From Thermoplasmata archaeon (GTDB lineage Archaea > Thermoplasmatota > Thermoplasmata > Thermoplasmatales > Thermoplasmataceae): 6,616 bases of DNA. The stretch is from assembly GCA_021810575.1 (NCBI GenBank), contig JAJZIN010000030.1, positions 1-6,616 on the forward strand. Reading direction: 5' to 3'. This document shows, in pieces, positions 1 through 5,755 of the stretch (positions are counted from its first letter, which is position 1; each line of letters starts with the position of its first letter). Below the pieces are notes generated by a model that saw only the letters and a list, made by a program, of their open reading frames with translations, ran no database searches and was not told the origin of the DNA. The translations under genes were made by a program, and so were the position numbers.

Positions 1-99
1 ACACATCTGCCTGTAAATGAAAACATCTGTTTCAGGCTTCAGATCTGTGAAAATTATCTTTTCCCACTTAAATCTATCAGGACTTTTCCCTTCCTTCAT
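1..99 (-). CDS. Unidentified gene, 5' part only (runs off left edge)
   Basis: This is an open minus-strand frame of 33 codons starting at ATG 99 and continuing past base 1; the peptide begins MKEGKSPDRF and goes on KIIFTDLKPETDVF. It overlaps the last 23 bases of the aminotransferase gene. A GTGA ribosome-binding core (105-108), complementary to the usual archaeal 16S 3' end, lies 5 nt before the ATG, the same arrangement as at the ZPR1 gene in this window. These points support a real, translationally coupled gene. The frame is also open upstream of the ATG inside the aminotransferase, so a GTG at 108 is an alternative start. I do not recognise the family from 33 residues and assign no function. 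Confidence 0.5.
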   Translation of the reverse strand, partial: MKEGKSPDRFKWEKIIFTDLKPETDVFIYRQMC

Positions 100-1108
100 G
101 ATATTCACATAATTTTTCCAGATCCTTCCTGAACTGATCTGGGCTGGATGTAATGCATAGCCTGTATCCTGTTGGTATACCAAAATATTTACCAGGGCTT
201 ACAAAAATGCCCTCCTTGGATAACATGTCCTCTGCTAATTTAGATGAATCACTGTCTGTATGAACATAAACGAAAGATGACCTATCTGGGGTGGTGAACT
301 TAAGACCAGCCTTTTGAAGCATCTCTCTTACAGTCTTCCTGTTTTCATCCATAACTTTTTTTACAATTTTCTGAACCTCATTTCTCTTTTCAAGTATCTT
401 CATGCATGCGTAAAGTGAAAATCTGGCAGTGCTTCCAGTTGTCAGTGATCTGTAACTTCTCAGTTGCATGATTCTTTCCTTAGTTCCAAGCATCCATCCA
501 ACCCTCCATGAGGCTCCTCCAAAGAATTTTGTCATGGTGGTTGATACGACTGCCTCCGGATATTTATGCAGAAGGGTATATGGTTTTTCTGGAAACATGA
601 ATTCCCTAAAAGTCTCGTCGATATACGTCTCATGTTTTCCATCAAGATATTCTTCAAGATTTCTTTCGTCTTCAAGATCACCTGTTGGGTTATTCGGAAT
701 GGTTGTGCTCAAAGAATTTCCCCTGCTAGGATGTAGTTTAATGTAAGGGTTCACCCTCTGTGTTTTGAAACCCATGGATTCAGGAACCCTATACATAGGT
801 TCATATTCAGGCACCGGTACATCTATACAGTCTGAATTTTTATGAAGAAAGATCGAACCAAGAGCGATTCCTTCGGTACCACCAGTAGTGGAAAGCACCT
901 GATCTGGTTCCACATCAAACATCTGTGCGATCAGGTCGTTGAATTCCCTTTCTATATTCTCCCTTCTCTTCCTGTACTCCTCATAATCAACCTTCACTCC
1001 AATAGAGTTCAGATCCAGCTCGGGCATTCCACTCAGGCAGAAGTTGTGTCTGGATTTACTCATTCCTCCAGTAATCCAGGTGAAAAGGTTATCATTAATA
1101 TTATACAT
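77..1108 (-). CDS. PLP-dependent aminotransferase, class I/II (fold type I)
   Basis: This 343-residue protein has the layout of the aspartate/histidinol-phosphate aminotransferase superfamily, which moves amino groups between amino acids and 2-oxo acids in the cytoplasm. Visible motifs in order are: TGGTEG at 75-80 (cofactor phosphate loop), NNPTG at 139-143, D164 in YIDETF (pairs with the pyridine nitrogen), K194 in STTMTKFFGG (Schiff-base lysine), R202 in WRVGW (phosphate) and R316 in YRLCIT (substrate carboxylate). All key residues are present, so it should be active. It is shorter than typical AspAT (about 390-400) and nearer HisC-like length, but the substrate cannot be read from sequence. 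ATG 1108 is the only start close by, as an in-frame stop lies three codons upstream. No clear ribosome-binding core precedes it. The 3' end overlaps the next gene (99-1), suggesting a two-gene unit. Family is confident; specificity is unknown. Confidence 0.9.
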   Translation of the reverse strand: MYNINDNLFTWITGGMSKSRHNFCLSGMPELDLNSIGVKVDYEEYRKRRENIEREFNDLIAQMFDVEPDQVLSTTGGTEGIALGSIFLHKNSDCIDVPVPEYEPMYRVPESMGFKTQRVNPYIKLHPSRGNSLSTTIPNNPTGDLEDERNLEEYLDGKHETYIDETFREFMFPEKPYTLLHKYPEAVVSTTMTKFFGGASWRVGWMLGTKERIMQLRSYRSLTTGSTARFSLYACMKILEKRNEVQKIVKKVMDENRKTVREMLQKAGLKFTTPDRSSFVYVHTDSDSSKLAEDMLSKEGIFVSPGKYFGIPTGYRLCITSSPDQFRKDLEKLCEYHEGREKS

Positions 1109-1377
1109 GGCAACTCATAGTCTTATCGAGGAAAAAAAGTTTGGGGAAACTGCAAAATTTCAGGTAAGTTCATTACTGTATATAGGACTGAATAAATGTG
1201 ATTATCTAAAATATAGTTATTGAAAAATCTATTCTTGAAATTTGTTTATGAATTTGGAAATATGGTTAAAATATTAATGCTATATTGAAAAAATTTACTT
1301 ACAAAACAATAAGTTAAAAAAGTCAGTTGAAGGAAATAAAACCTTAATCTAACAAAAATTAAAATTTAATAGTACAT
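1109..1377. other. AT-rich intergenic spacer
   Basis: This gap lies between the cupredoxin stop and the aminotransferase start, both on the minus strand. It is strongly AT-rich and should hold the 3' end of the cupredoxin transcript and the promoter of the aminotransferase. Several A-tracts, read as U-tracts on the minus strand, occur in the half nearest the cupredoxin. I see no tRNA-like fold, no repeat family and no strong TATA box at the expected distance from ATG 1108. A pyrimidine-rich stretch at 1130-1142 sits about where the box should be, and a TATATA-like element near 1178-1184 would imply a longer leader. Confidence 0.5.
1288..1358 (-). terminator. U-tract terminator region after the cupredoxin gene
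   Basis: Three A-runs on the given strand (1354-1358, 1316-1321, 1288-1293) become runs of 5, 6 and 6 U in the cupredoxin transcript, starting about 20 nt after its stop. Archaeal RNA polymerase terminates at U-tracts without needing a hairpin, and I see no strong stem here. Serial U-tracts in an AT-rich spacer are suggestive but can occur by chance. Confidence 0.35.
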
Positions 1378-2007
1378 TTAGTCAAGTACTATTTCTCCCT
1401 GCATCCAACCGGGGGTCTCCATTGCTCCTCCCCAGCCGCTTGCTCCTGTACCACAGCCAACTTCACACTGCCAGTTGTATACACCAGATGCCGGTGTGTG
1501 GAAGTAGGCAACCACAATGGATTCAGATGGAACCATTATGTTCAGGTTCATGTTTGGTACTGTGAATGTATGTGCAAGATCAGAGAAGGGAACTGAGCTA
1601 ACCCAGTGACCCGTCTGGGCAGTTGTGTTAACGCTTGTATCATTGAACACATATTCAGTGTTGTTTAATGTTCCGGTAACCTTGCTGAATGTTGAGGATG
1701 TAGTTCCAGGTCCGGTATCGTAATTAATTATGGTCATTCTTATGAGTGAATCACCAGGCAGATATATCTGGGCAGATGACATTAATTTTCCATTCTCAAG
1801 TACATAATAGGCGGGCTGGTTCTGTCCTGCACTTGCAAGATAATTCTGGTTTGTAATAACTAAGGTAATATTATACTCATTAGTTGAACTCTGGGTTGAA
1901 GTTGAAGGTGAAGCGTGGCTTATTGCTCCCTCGTAATACATCCCAACACCAAATATCAGGATAACAGCCAACAGTCCTACATAGAACCATGTTTCAATCG
2001 TTTTCAT
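1378..2007 (-). CDS. Membrane-anchored cupredoxin, COX2/CuA-like, exported
   Basis: This 209-residue protein has one N-terminal hydrophobic segment (about 7-23) after a basic MKT start, a Ser/Thr-rich linker (about 33-43), then a single cupredoxin domain outside the membrane. The C-terminal part resembles the CuA domain of cytochrome oxidase subunit II: HTFTVP with H146, a conserved-looking strand to about 165, then C181-x3-C185-G and a terminal M202-x-GEIV strand. The second CuA histidine, normally four residues after the second Cys, is missing; instead the loop between C185 and M202 is longer, Gly-rich and free of His. It has only one membrane span instead of two. The likely role is electron transfer or copper handling at the cell surface; sulfocyanin-like or copper-chaperone roles are possible alternatives. 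Four N-x-S/T sequons (N46, N115, N122, N127) suit an exported glycoprotein. It stands alone between U-tract spacers. Start ATG 2007 has a GTGA core (2014-2017) 6 nt upstream. Confidence 0.82.
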   Translation of the reverse strand: MKTIETWFYVGLLAVILIFGVGMYYEGAISHASPSTSTQSSTNEYNITLVITNQNYLASAGQNQPAYYVLENGKLMSSAQIYLPGDSLIRMTIINYDTGPGTTSSTFSKVTGTLNNTEYVFNDTSVNTTAQTGHWVSSVPFSDLAHTFTVPNMNLNIMVPSESIVVAYFHTPASGVYNWQCEVGCGTGASGWGGAMETPGWMQGEIVLD

Positions 2008-2030
2008 TTTTTCTCACTAAGTAAACAATG

Positions 2031-2041
2031 CATAATTTCTA
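2031..2041 (-). promoter_or_regulatory. Possible TATA box of the cupredoxin gene
   Basis: On the minus strand this reads TAGAAATTATG, an AT-rich element centred about 29 nt before ATG 2007. With the usual archaeal spacing of about 25 nt, transcription would start only a few bases before the start codon. The GTGA core at 2014-2017 would then lie at or near the 5' end, so either a very short leader or a different promoter is used. The match is loose. Confidence 0.3.
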
Positions 2042-2115
2042 TTTGAGAAGTGACCCTTACATATGAGGTAACTTTGATTTTATGTGTTAAAAACCAGCAA
2101 AACACGGGATTACTG

Positions 2116-2164
2116 AAAAAAATTAATTAAAACAGGTAATTAATCTGTACAATTTAGTCAAAAA
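2116..2164 (-). terminator. U-tract terminator after the epimerase gene
   Basis: The minus-strand transcript has a U5 run 8 nt past the stop codon (2160-2164) and a U7 run further on (2116-2122). A weak ACAG/CTGT inverted repeat lies between them (2132-2148). The U7 run is the strongest candidate for archaeal termination. Confidence 0.4.
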
Positions 2165-2171
2165 GTGAAAA

Positions 2172-3125
2172 TTAGGACATCTGGGAATATATTTCTTTCA
2201 CTGCCAGTGCAACAGATTCATCACTGTTCAGTCTGTTCACATATCCATATTTTCTGATCTTGTCGGTTGAAAGCTGTGCTATTTTCACATCACCCTTCCA
2301 TCCCCTTCCCTCTGATCCACCTGTAAAATTAAATTTCACATCCTTTAAACCCATTTCACTGCACACTGCATGTGCAATGGTCTTTACACTGGTTCGCTGG
2401 TCATTTCCAAGGTTTACAACATCTCCTTCAGTTGAATTCTCATATACATGCAGCATTGCGTTTATGCAGTCATCAACATGTATGTACGACTTCTCCTGTG
2501 TACCATCACCAAGTATCTCAAGTTCTGAGGGATTCTTTTGAAGCTTTATGACGAAATCATGTATCACACCATGGGTTGAATTTCTTCCCACAACATTTGC
2601 AAACCTGAAGATCAATGGTCTTATGCCGTAATAGTGGTAGTATGACCATATGTATCCCTCATTGGCAAGTTTGGATGCACCATACAGTGATATTGGCAGT
2701 TCGGGACCATAGCTTTCTGGTGTTGGTATGGCATTCGCTTCACCGTATACTGTTGATGTGGACGAGAAAAGCAGCTGCTTTATGTCTGATCTCCTTATGA
2801 ATTCAAGAACATTGTGCGTTCCAATAACGTTTGTCTGCATGTCTATTTCAGGATCATCGCTGCCAGATCTTACATCTGAATTTGCTGCCAGGTGTACAAC
2901 AAGGTCAAAATCCTTCTCAAGCTTGAAGAAGAAATCCCTCTTTGTTATATCACCCCTTATGACCTTTATACTTTTCCCAACCTTAGATTCGTCAAGGTTC
3001 TTTAATGTGCCACCACTGAAATCATCAAGCACTGTAATCTCATTGTTTTCCGATAATAAATTAGCCATGTTGGATCCGATGAATCCCGCTCCTCCCGTTA
3101 TGAGGATCTTCTTTGAACTGATCAT
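2172..3125 (-). CDS. NAD-dependent nucleotide-sugar epimerase (extended SDR, GalE-like)
   Basis: This 317-residue cytoplasmic enzyme belongs to the extended short-chain dehydrogenases, most like UDP-glucose 4-epimerase, which interconverts UDP-glucose and UDP-galactose; related members act on other UDP- or dTDP-sugars. Visible are the Rossmann glycine motif GGAGFIG (11-17), the acidic residues after strand 2 (D34/D35, favouring NAD over NADP), the VHLAA segment (77-81), the catalytic triad as T123 in SSTSTVYG with Y148 and K152 in YGASK, and the substrate-side RFANVVG (174-180). The segment GWKGDV (275-280) fits archaeal GalE-like proteins. A Thr in the place of the usual Ser is common in this family. 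The length is usual. Only ATG 3125 is available because an in-frame stop lies four codons upstream, and a TATA box about 26 nt before it suggests a leaderless message. It seems monocistronic. The job is probably sugar supply for surface glycans; the exact sugar is not determinable. Confidence 0.88.
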   Translation of the reverse strand: MISSKKILITGGAGFIGSNMANLLSENNEITVLDDFSGGTLKNLDESKVGKSIKVIRGDITKRDFFFKLEKDFDLVVHLAANSDVRSGSDDPEIDMQTNVIGTHNVLEFIRRSDIKQLLFSSTSTVYGEANAIPTPESYGPELPISLYGASKLANEGYIWSYYHYYGIRPLIFRFANVVGRNSTHGVIHDFVIKLQKNPSELEILGDGTQEKSYIHVDDCINAMLHVYENSTEGDVVNLGNDQRTSVKTIAHAVCSEMGLKDVKFNFTGGSEGRGWKGDVKIAQLSTDKIRKYGYVNRLNSDESVALAVKEIYSQMS

Positions 3126-3145
3126 TGATGTGAATTAAGTACCCG

Positions 3146-3155
3146 TTATTAAATC
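3146..3155 (-). promoter_or_regulatory. TATA box of the epimerase gene (leaderless arrangement)
   Basis: The minus strand reads GATTTAATAA, centred about 25-26 nt before ATG 3125. That is the normal distance from archaeal TATA box to transcription start, so the RNA would begin at or beside the start codon. No ribosome-binding core precedes this ATG, consistent with leaderless translation. Confidence 0.5.
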
Positions 3156-3172
3156 ATGGTTGCTAACAAATG

Positions 3173-3178
3173 AAAAAA
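3173..3178 (-). terminator. U6 tract ending the IPK-fni-ZPR1 transcript
   Basis: Six A on the given strand give U6 (within AAUUUUUUC) starting 7 nt after the ZPR1 stop. It sits between that stop and the epimerase TATA box, where an operon end is expected. No hairpin is visible. Confidence 0.4.
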
Positions 3179-3184
3179 TTGTCT

Positions 3185-3733
3185 CTATACTGAACCAACA
3201 TCTATCTTCTCAATGGTTGCCCTGCTGCTCTGTATCCTGCTCATGCCGCTTTCATCCTCCATGACAAGGGTGAATGGAAATATCTGCCATTTTTCAATCA
3301 TGTCCATCTTTTTCCTGGCAGCTTTCTCCTCATTCTCCGTACCCTCAAAATCAAGGAGTGCAGAATACATTCTTTCCCATATCCTTGTGACAACACCCTC
3401 AACTGTTGTAACCTCACCATCAGATATCTCTCCTGGCTCAATCTCCGCCCCTATTTCCGGGATAACAACCCTCGCCTGAGGCGATCTGTACACAACAACC
3501 CTGAGATCATCCATGTTTCTGATCAAAAGGCTTTCTCTCACAGGCTCACCTGATTCTATCTGTGTGACCTCATTCTTTTTGAACAGGCATTTCTTGCAGA
3601 AATATGTCTGTATAAGTATCTGCTTTTCATAGGCAATGCTTGTCATCATCTGTATAAAGTACAATCTTTCGCTGCATACAGGGCACTTAACCTCTGTTAG
3701 CTCTTCTTTCGGTGGATCAAAATCTTCTGTCAT
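3185..3733 (-). CDS. Archaeal ZPR1-type zinc-finger protein
   Basis: Counted from ATG 3733 the protein has 182 residues: an N-terminal C4 zinc finger made of CPVC (17-20) and CKKC (46-49) followed by the ZPR1 hallmark KKNEV (52-56), then the linked beta-rich domain ending in FTLVMEDESG (154-163). Eukaryotic ZPR1 carries two such zinc-finger/domain units and is known as a folding factor for eEF1A; archaeal homologues have one unit, as here, and their job is not established. A role with aEF1A is only an extrapolation. GTG 3742 would add three residues (MIT), but ATG 3733 is preferred because a strong Shine-Dalgarno-like stretch ends 5 nt before it and covers the GTG. The start lies within the last 17 bases of fni, so the two are probably translationally coupled, although no functional link between ZPR1 and isoprenoid synthesis is known to me. 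Confidence 0.85.
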   Translation of the reverse strand: MTEDFDPPKEELTEVKCPVCSERLYFIQMMTSIAYEKQILIQTYFCKKCLFKKNEVTQIESGEPVRESLLIRNMDDLRVVVYRSPQARVVIPEIGAEIEPGEISDGEVTTVEGVVTRIWERMYSALLDFEGTENEEKAARKKMDMIEKWQIFPFTLVMEDESGMSRIQSSRATIEKIDVGSV

Positions 3734-4775
3734 AGTAATCACTCCACTCCTTCAATTCACCATGGATAAATTTATCCGCTCTCTTCAGGTCTTCAACATT
3801 TCCAGATCCTGTAAGGAACATGGCAATTTTCAGTTCCCTTATGATCGCGTTTATGTTTTTCTCAATACTCTCTCTGGATTCATCAGCTCCCTTCAGAAGT
3901 GTTCTGGCAAAGCCGCCCATGGATGCTCCCATGGATATGGCCCTTGCAAGATCCAGGCCATTCCTTAAACCACCACTTCCAATTGCTGGTATCCTTCCAT
4001 TGATGATCTTCAAACTTATGGGAGATGGCACACCCCAGTTCCAGAACGTCTTTCCTGCTATGGCCTTCTCACCCTCACCCTGCCTCTCTGCCCTATAATA
4101 TTCAATGGCTGCGAATGTTGTGCCTCCGAGACCACCAACATCGATGGCCTTAACATTGGCATCTATAAGCATGTCAACATCCCCTTCTGAAAAACCTGCA
4201 CCTGTTTCCTTGGCTATGACAGGGTAACTGGCTGCGAGTTCCTTCACCTTTTCCATAACGCCCTTTGCATTTCTGTCCCCTTCGGGCTGTATCATCTCCT
4301 GAAGAAAATTGAAGTGAATTATGAGGAACTTTGCATCTATGAGTTCCATGAGATAATCTATCTTCTCCCTGCTCATTGCATCCTTATCCTGCCTGATAAG
4401 CTGTGGTGCTCCAATGTTGGCCAGTTTGAATGGTATTTTGTAATTATTTATGACTGAATATGTACCTGCCAGCTCCTTCTTTTCAGCCGCAGCCCTCATG
4501 CTCCCCAAGCCCATGGGAATTTTGAATTTTTCCGCAGCCCATGCGAGATTTTCATTGATCTTCTTTGCAAGATCTGTACCACCTGTCATTGACGATATCA
4601 GAATGGGATATTCTATCCTGTTGCCATGGAAATTTACCCTGGTGTCAATGCTGTCATAATCCACCTCAGGGATAGACCTGTGAATTAGAGTAATGTCATC
4701 CCAGTAATTGTGTGATGCATTGACTTCCTTTCCCTCTGCTATCCTTATATGATCCTCCTTTCTGTTTTCTATCAT
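3717..4775 (-). CDS. fni: Type 2 isopentenyl-diphosphate delta-isomerase (FMN/NAD(P)H)
   Basis: This 352-residue cytoplasmic flavoenzyme interconverts isopentenyl and dimethylallyl diphosphate, giving the primer for prenyl chains of archaeal ether lipids and quinones. It is unrelated to the zinc-type isomerase. A TIM-barrel of the FMN oxidoreductase class is shown by the N-terminal RKEDHI (5-10), ISSMTGG (60-66, flavin loop), GLGSMR (89-94), the active-site HFNFLQE (154-160) with Q159/E160, QPEGD (163-167), K189-E190 in AKETGAG, IDVGGLGGT (211-219) and the phosphate loop GSGGLRNG (266-273). The length matches the family (about 330-370). The first base of ATG 4775 is the last base of the upstream kinase's TAA stop (TAATG). 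No strong ribosome-binding core is seen, so it is probably read by coupling to the kinase. Adjacency to isopentenyl phosphate kinase puts two successive steps together. The HFN in place of the more usual HLN is a mild variation. Confidence 0.96.
   Translation of the reverse strand: MIENRKEDHIRIAEGKEVNASHNYWDDITLIHRSIPEVDYDSIDTRVNFHGNRIEYPILISSMTGGTDLAKKINENLAWAAEKFKIPMGLGSMRAAAEKKELAGTYSVINNYKIPFKLANIGAPQLIRQDKDAMSREKIDYLMELIDAKFLIIHFNFLQEMIQPEGDRNAKGVMEKVKELAASYPVIAKETGAGFSEGDVDMLIDANVKAIDVGGLGGTTFAAIEYYRAERQGEGEKAIAGKTFWNWGVPSPISLKIINGRIPAIGSGGLRNGLDLARAISMGASMGGFARTLLKGADESRESIEKNINAIIRELKIAMFLTGSGNVEDLKRADKFIHGELKEWSDYYDRRF
3739..3751 (-). promoter_or_regulatory. Ribosome-binding site deciding the ZPR1 start
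   Basis: The minus strand reads AGGAGTGGAGTGA, containing two GGAGTG-like matches to the complement of the 16S rRNA 3' end. The second, GGAGTGA, ends 5 nt before ATG 3733. It lies inside the fni coding region and overlaps GTG 3742, which argues against that earlier start. Confidence 0.6.
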
Positions 4776-5503
4776 TAAAATTCAGTCCCCACAAAATCTT
4801 CTTTATCTATATTTTCAATTCTTTCTGGAAAATTCCCGTTCAGTAAATATGTTTTAACACCTGCTTTTCTGCAGTTTATCATTGATCTGAACTTGAGCTC
4901 CATGCCACCAGTAACATCATTGGATATGGCACCGAAATTCACTATCTCCTTTGAATACTTCCTGATCATTGCTGCATTTCTGTATTTCTTTGGATCCATG
5001 TCAAAAACACCATCAACATCACTGAGGAAGATTGCCCTCTCAGGTTTGAACATTTCAGCAAGTGAAACCATAATATGATCTCCTGACAGGATTCCAATTT
5101 CATAATTCCTTAAATACACATCTCCGTAAAGTACAGGAATGAAATTCATTTCCAGTACCTTCTTCACCAGATCGTAATTGAAAGAATCATTTCTATTAAG
5201 GAAAAATGGTGAGATGCCTATTGCAGGTCTTCCCACGCTGTTAAGCATTTTCACTATCCTCTGGTTCAGATCAGCCATATCATATTTGACTATGGCTCCA
5301 GCCTTTATTCTCTCTTCTGATACCTCCCCTGGCAAACCATATTTTTCACTGATGTAATGACCGAAGGAACCTCCCCCATGAACAAGTATGAAACTTTCCA
5401 TTCTTGAGAGTCTCTGGATGATGGTCGATGTTTTTTTCTGGTAAAACTTCCTGTATACTGTCTTGTCTGTAAGCAGGCTACCACCGATCTTGATTATATC
5501 CAT
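4775..5503 (-). CDS. ipk: Isopentenyl phosphate kinase
   Basis: This 242-residue enzyme of the amino-acid-kinase fold phosphorylates isopentenyl phosphate with ATP to give isopentenyl diphosphate, the last step of the archaeal alternative mevalonate routes. In Thermoplasma relatives isopentenyl phosphate arises through mevalonate 3-phosphate and 3,5-bisphosphate. Visible are K5-IGGS at the N-terminus (ATP phosphates), HGGGSFGH (42-49) whose last His, H49, corresponds to the catalytic substrate-binding histidine that distinguishes these kinases, SGDH (140-143), SDVDGVFD (161-168) and DVTGGMELK (196-204) with K204 near the nucleotide. The length agrees with characterised archaeal enzymes (about 245). 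It is the first gene of the operon with fni and ZPR1. An in-frame stop about ten codons upstream limits the start to ATG 5503, and a TATA-like box about 28 nt before it suggests a very short leader or none. Confidence 0.95.
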   Translation of the reverse strand: MDIIKIGGSLLTDKTVYRKFYQKKTSTIIQRLSRMESFILVHGGGSFGHYISEKYGLPGEVSEERIKAGAIVKYDMADLNQRIVKMLNSVGRPAIGISPFFLNRNDSFNYDLVKKVLEMNFIPVLYGDVYLRNYEIGILSGDHIMVSLAEMFKPERAIFLSDVDGVFDMDPKKYRNAAMIRKYSKEIVNFGAISNDVTGGMELKFRSMINCRKAGVKTYLLNGNFPERIENIDKEDFVGTEF

Positions 5504-5526
5504 TCCACTAATGATGTCATTCGCTC

Positions 5527-5535
5527 TTAATTATG
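5527..5535 (-). promoter_or_regulatory. TATA box of the IPK-fni-ZPR1 operon
   Basis: The minus strand reads CATAATTAA, centred about 28 nt before the kinase ATG. This implies transcription starting within a few bases of the start codon. It is the only plausible box between the kinase and the divergent tRNA gene on this strand. Confidence 0.42.
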
Positions 5536-5597
5536 TTTTTGAAGACCTATCCATGACAGTATATGTTGAAATGTGCAGTTCCTACGGTGAATCAAGC

Positions 5598-5610
5598 AAA
5601 AATTAAATTA
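5598..5610 (+). promoter_or_regulatory. TATA-like box of the tRNA-Ala gene
   Basis: The AT-rich AAAAATTAAATTA is centred about 31 nt before the first base of the mature tRNA. Normal spacing puts the transcript start near 5629-5632, leaving a short 5' leader for RNase P. Together with the kinase box it makes this 131-bp spacer a divergent promoter region. Confidence 0.45.
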
Positions 5611-5634
5611 TGTATTAACACATACTGGTGAAAA

Positions 5635-5706
5635 GGGCCGGTAGATCAGCGGTAGATCGCTTGCTTTGCAAGCAAGAGGCCTCGGGTTCAAATCCCGACC
5701 GGTCCA
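5635..5706 (+). tRNA. tRNA-Ala (anticodon TGC)
   Basis: This 72-nt gene folds into a full cloverleaf without intron. The acceptor stem GGGCCGG (5635-5641) pairs with CCGGTCC (5699-5705) and includes the G3:U70 pair that marks alanine tRNAs. The D-arm has GATC stems around AGCGGTA (5644-5658). The anticodon arm CTTGC/GCAAG encloses TTTGCAA with TGC at 5667-5669, and the T-arm TCGGG/CCCGA encloses TTCAAAT (5682-5698). The discriminator base is A5706; the final CCA is not encoded and must be added. It reads the GCN alanine codons ending in A, and by wobble others. An integrase gene starts 49 bp after it, so its 3' half is a likely attachment site, and the gene has kept its full sequence. Confidence 0.97.
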
Positions 5707-5725
5707 TTTAATCTATTAATCGAAT

Positions 5726-5735
5726 ACTATTTATC
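5726..5735 (+). promoter_or_regulatory. TATA box of the integrase gene (leaderless arrangement)
   Basis: ACTATTTATC is centred about 26 nt before ATG 5756, so transcription would begin at the start codon. No ribosome-binding core precedes it. The spacing favours ATG 5756 over the in-frame ATG at 5762. Confidence 0.42.
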
Positions 5736-5755
5736 TGCCCACTCGATATGCTATC

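Noticed and set aside
1107..1223. Plus-strand 38-codon frame (begins MATHSLIEEKK) diverging from the aminotransferase start
   Set aside because: It is short, has no ribosome-binding core or TATA box that I can see, and lies in AT-rich spacer where such frames arise by chance. It cannot be supported without conservation.
2132..2148. Imperfect inverted repeat ACAG/CTGT between epimerase and cupredoxin
   Set aside because: The arms are only four bases with an AT-rich centre; too weak for an operator or stem-loop claim beyond noting it within the terminator region.
2728..3138. Plus-strand open frame of 136 codons
   Set aside because: It is antisense to the N-terminal half of the epimerase, whose Rossmann motif and catalytic triad are clear. 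Its Ser/Phe-rich peptide is typical of a shadow frame.
3734..3742. GTG 3742 as start of the ZPR1 gene
   Set aside because: The ribosome-binding stretch at 3739-3751 overlaps the GTG and is correctly spaced for ATG 3733.
5635..5706. Second tRNA-Ala copy or att repeat inside the window
   Set aside because: I could not find the T-arm/acceptor sequence repeated elsewhere in the window, so no right boundary of the element can be drawn.
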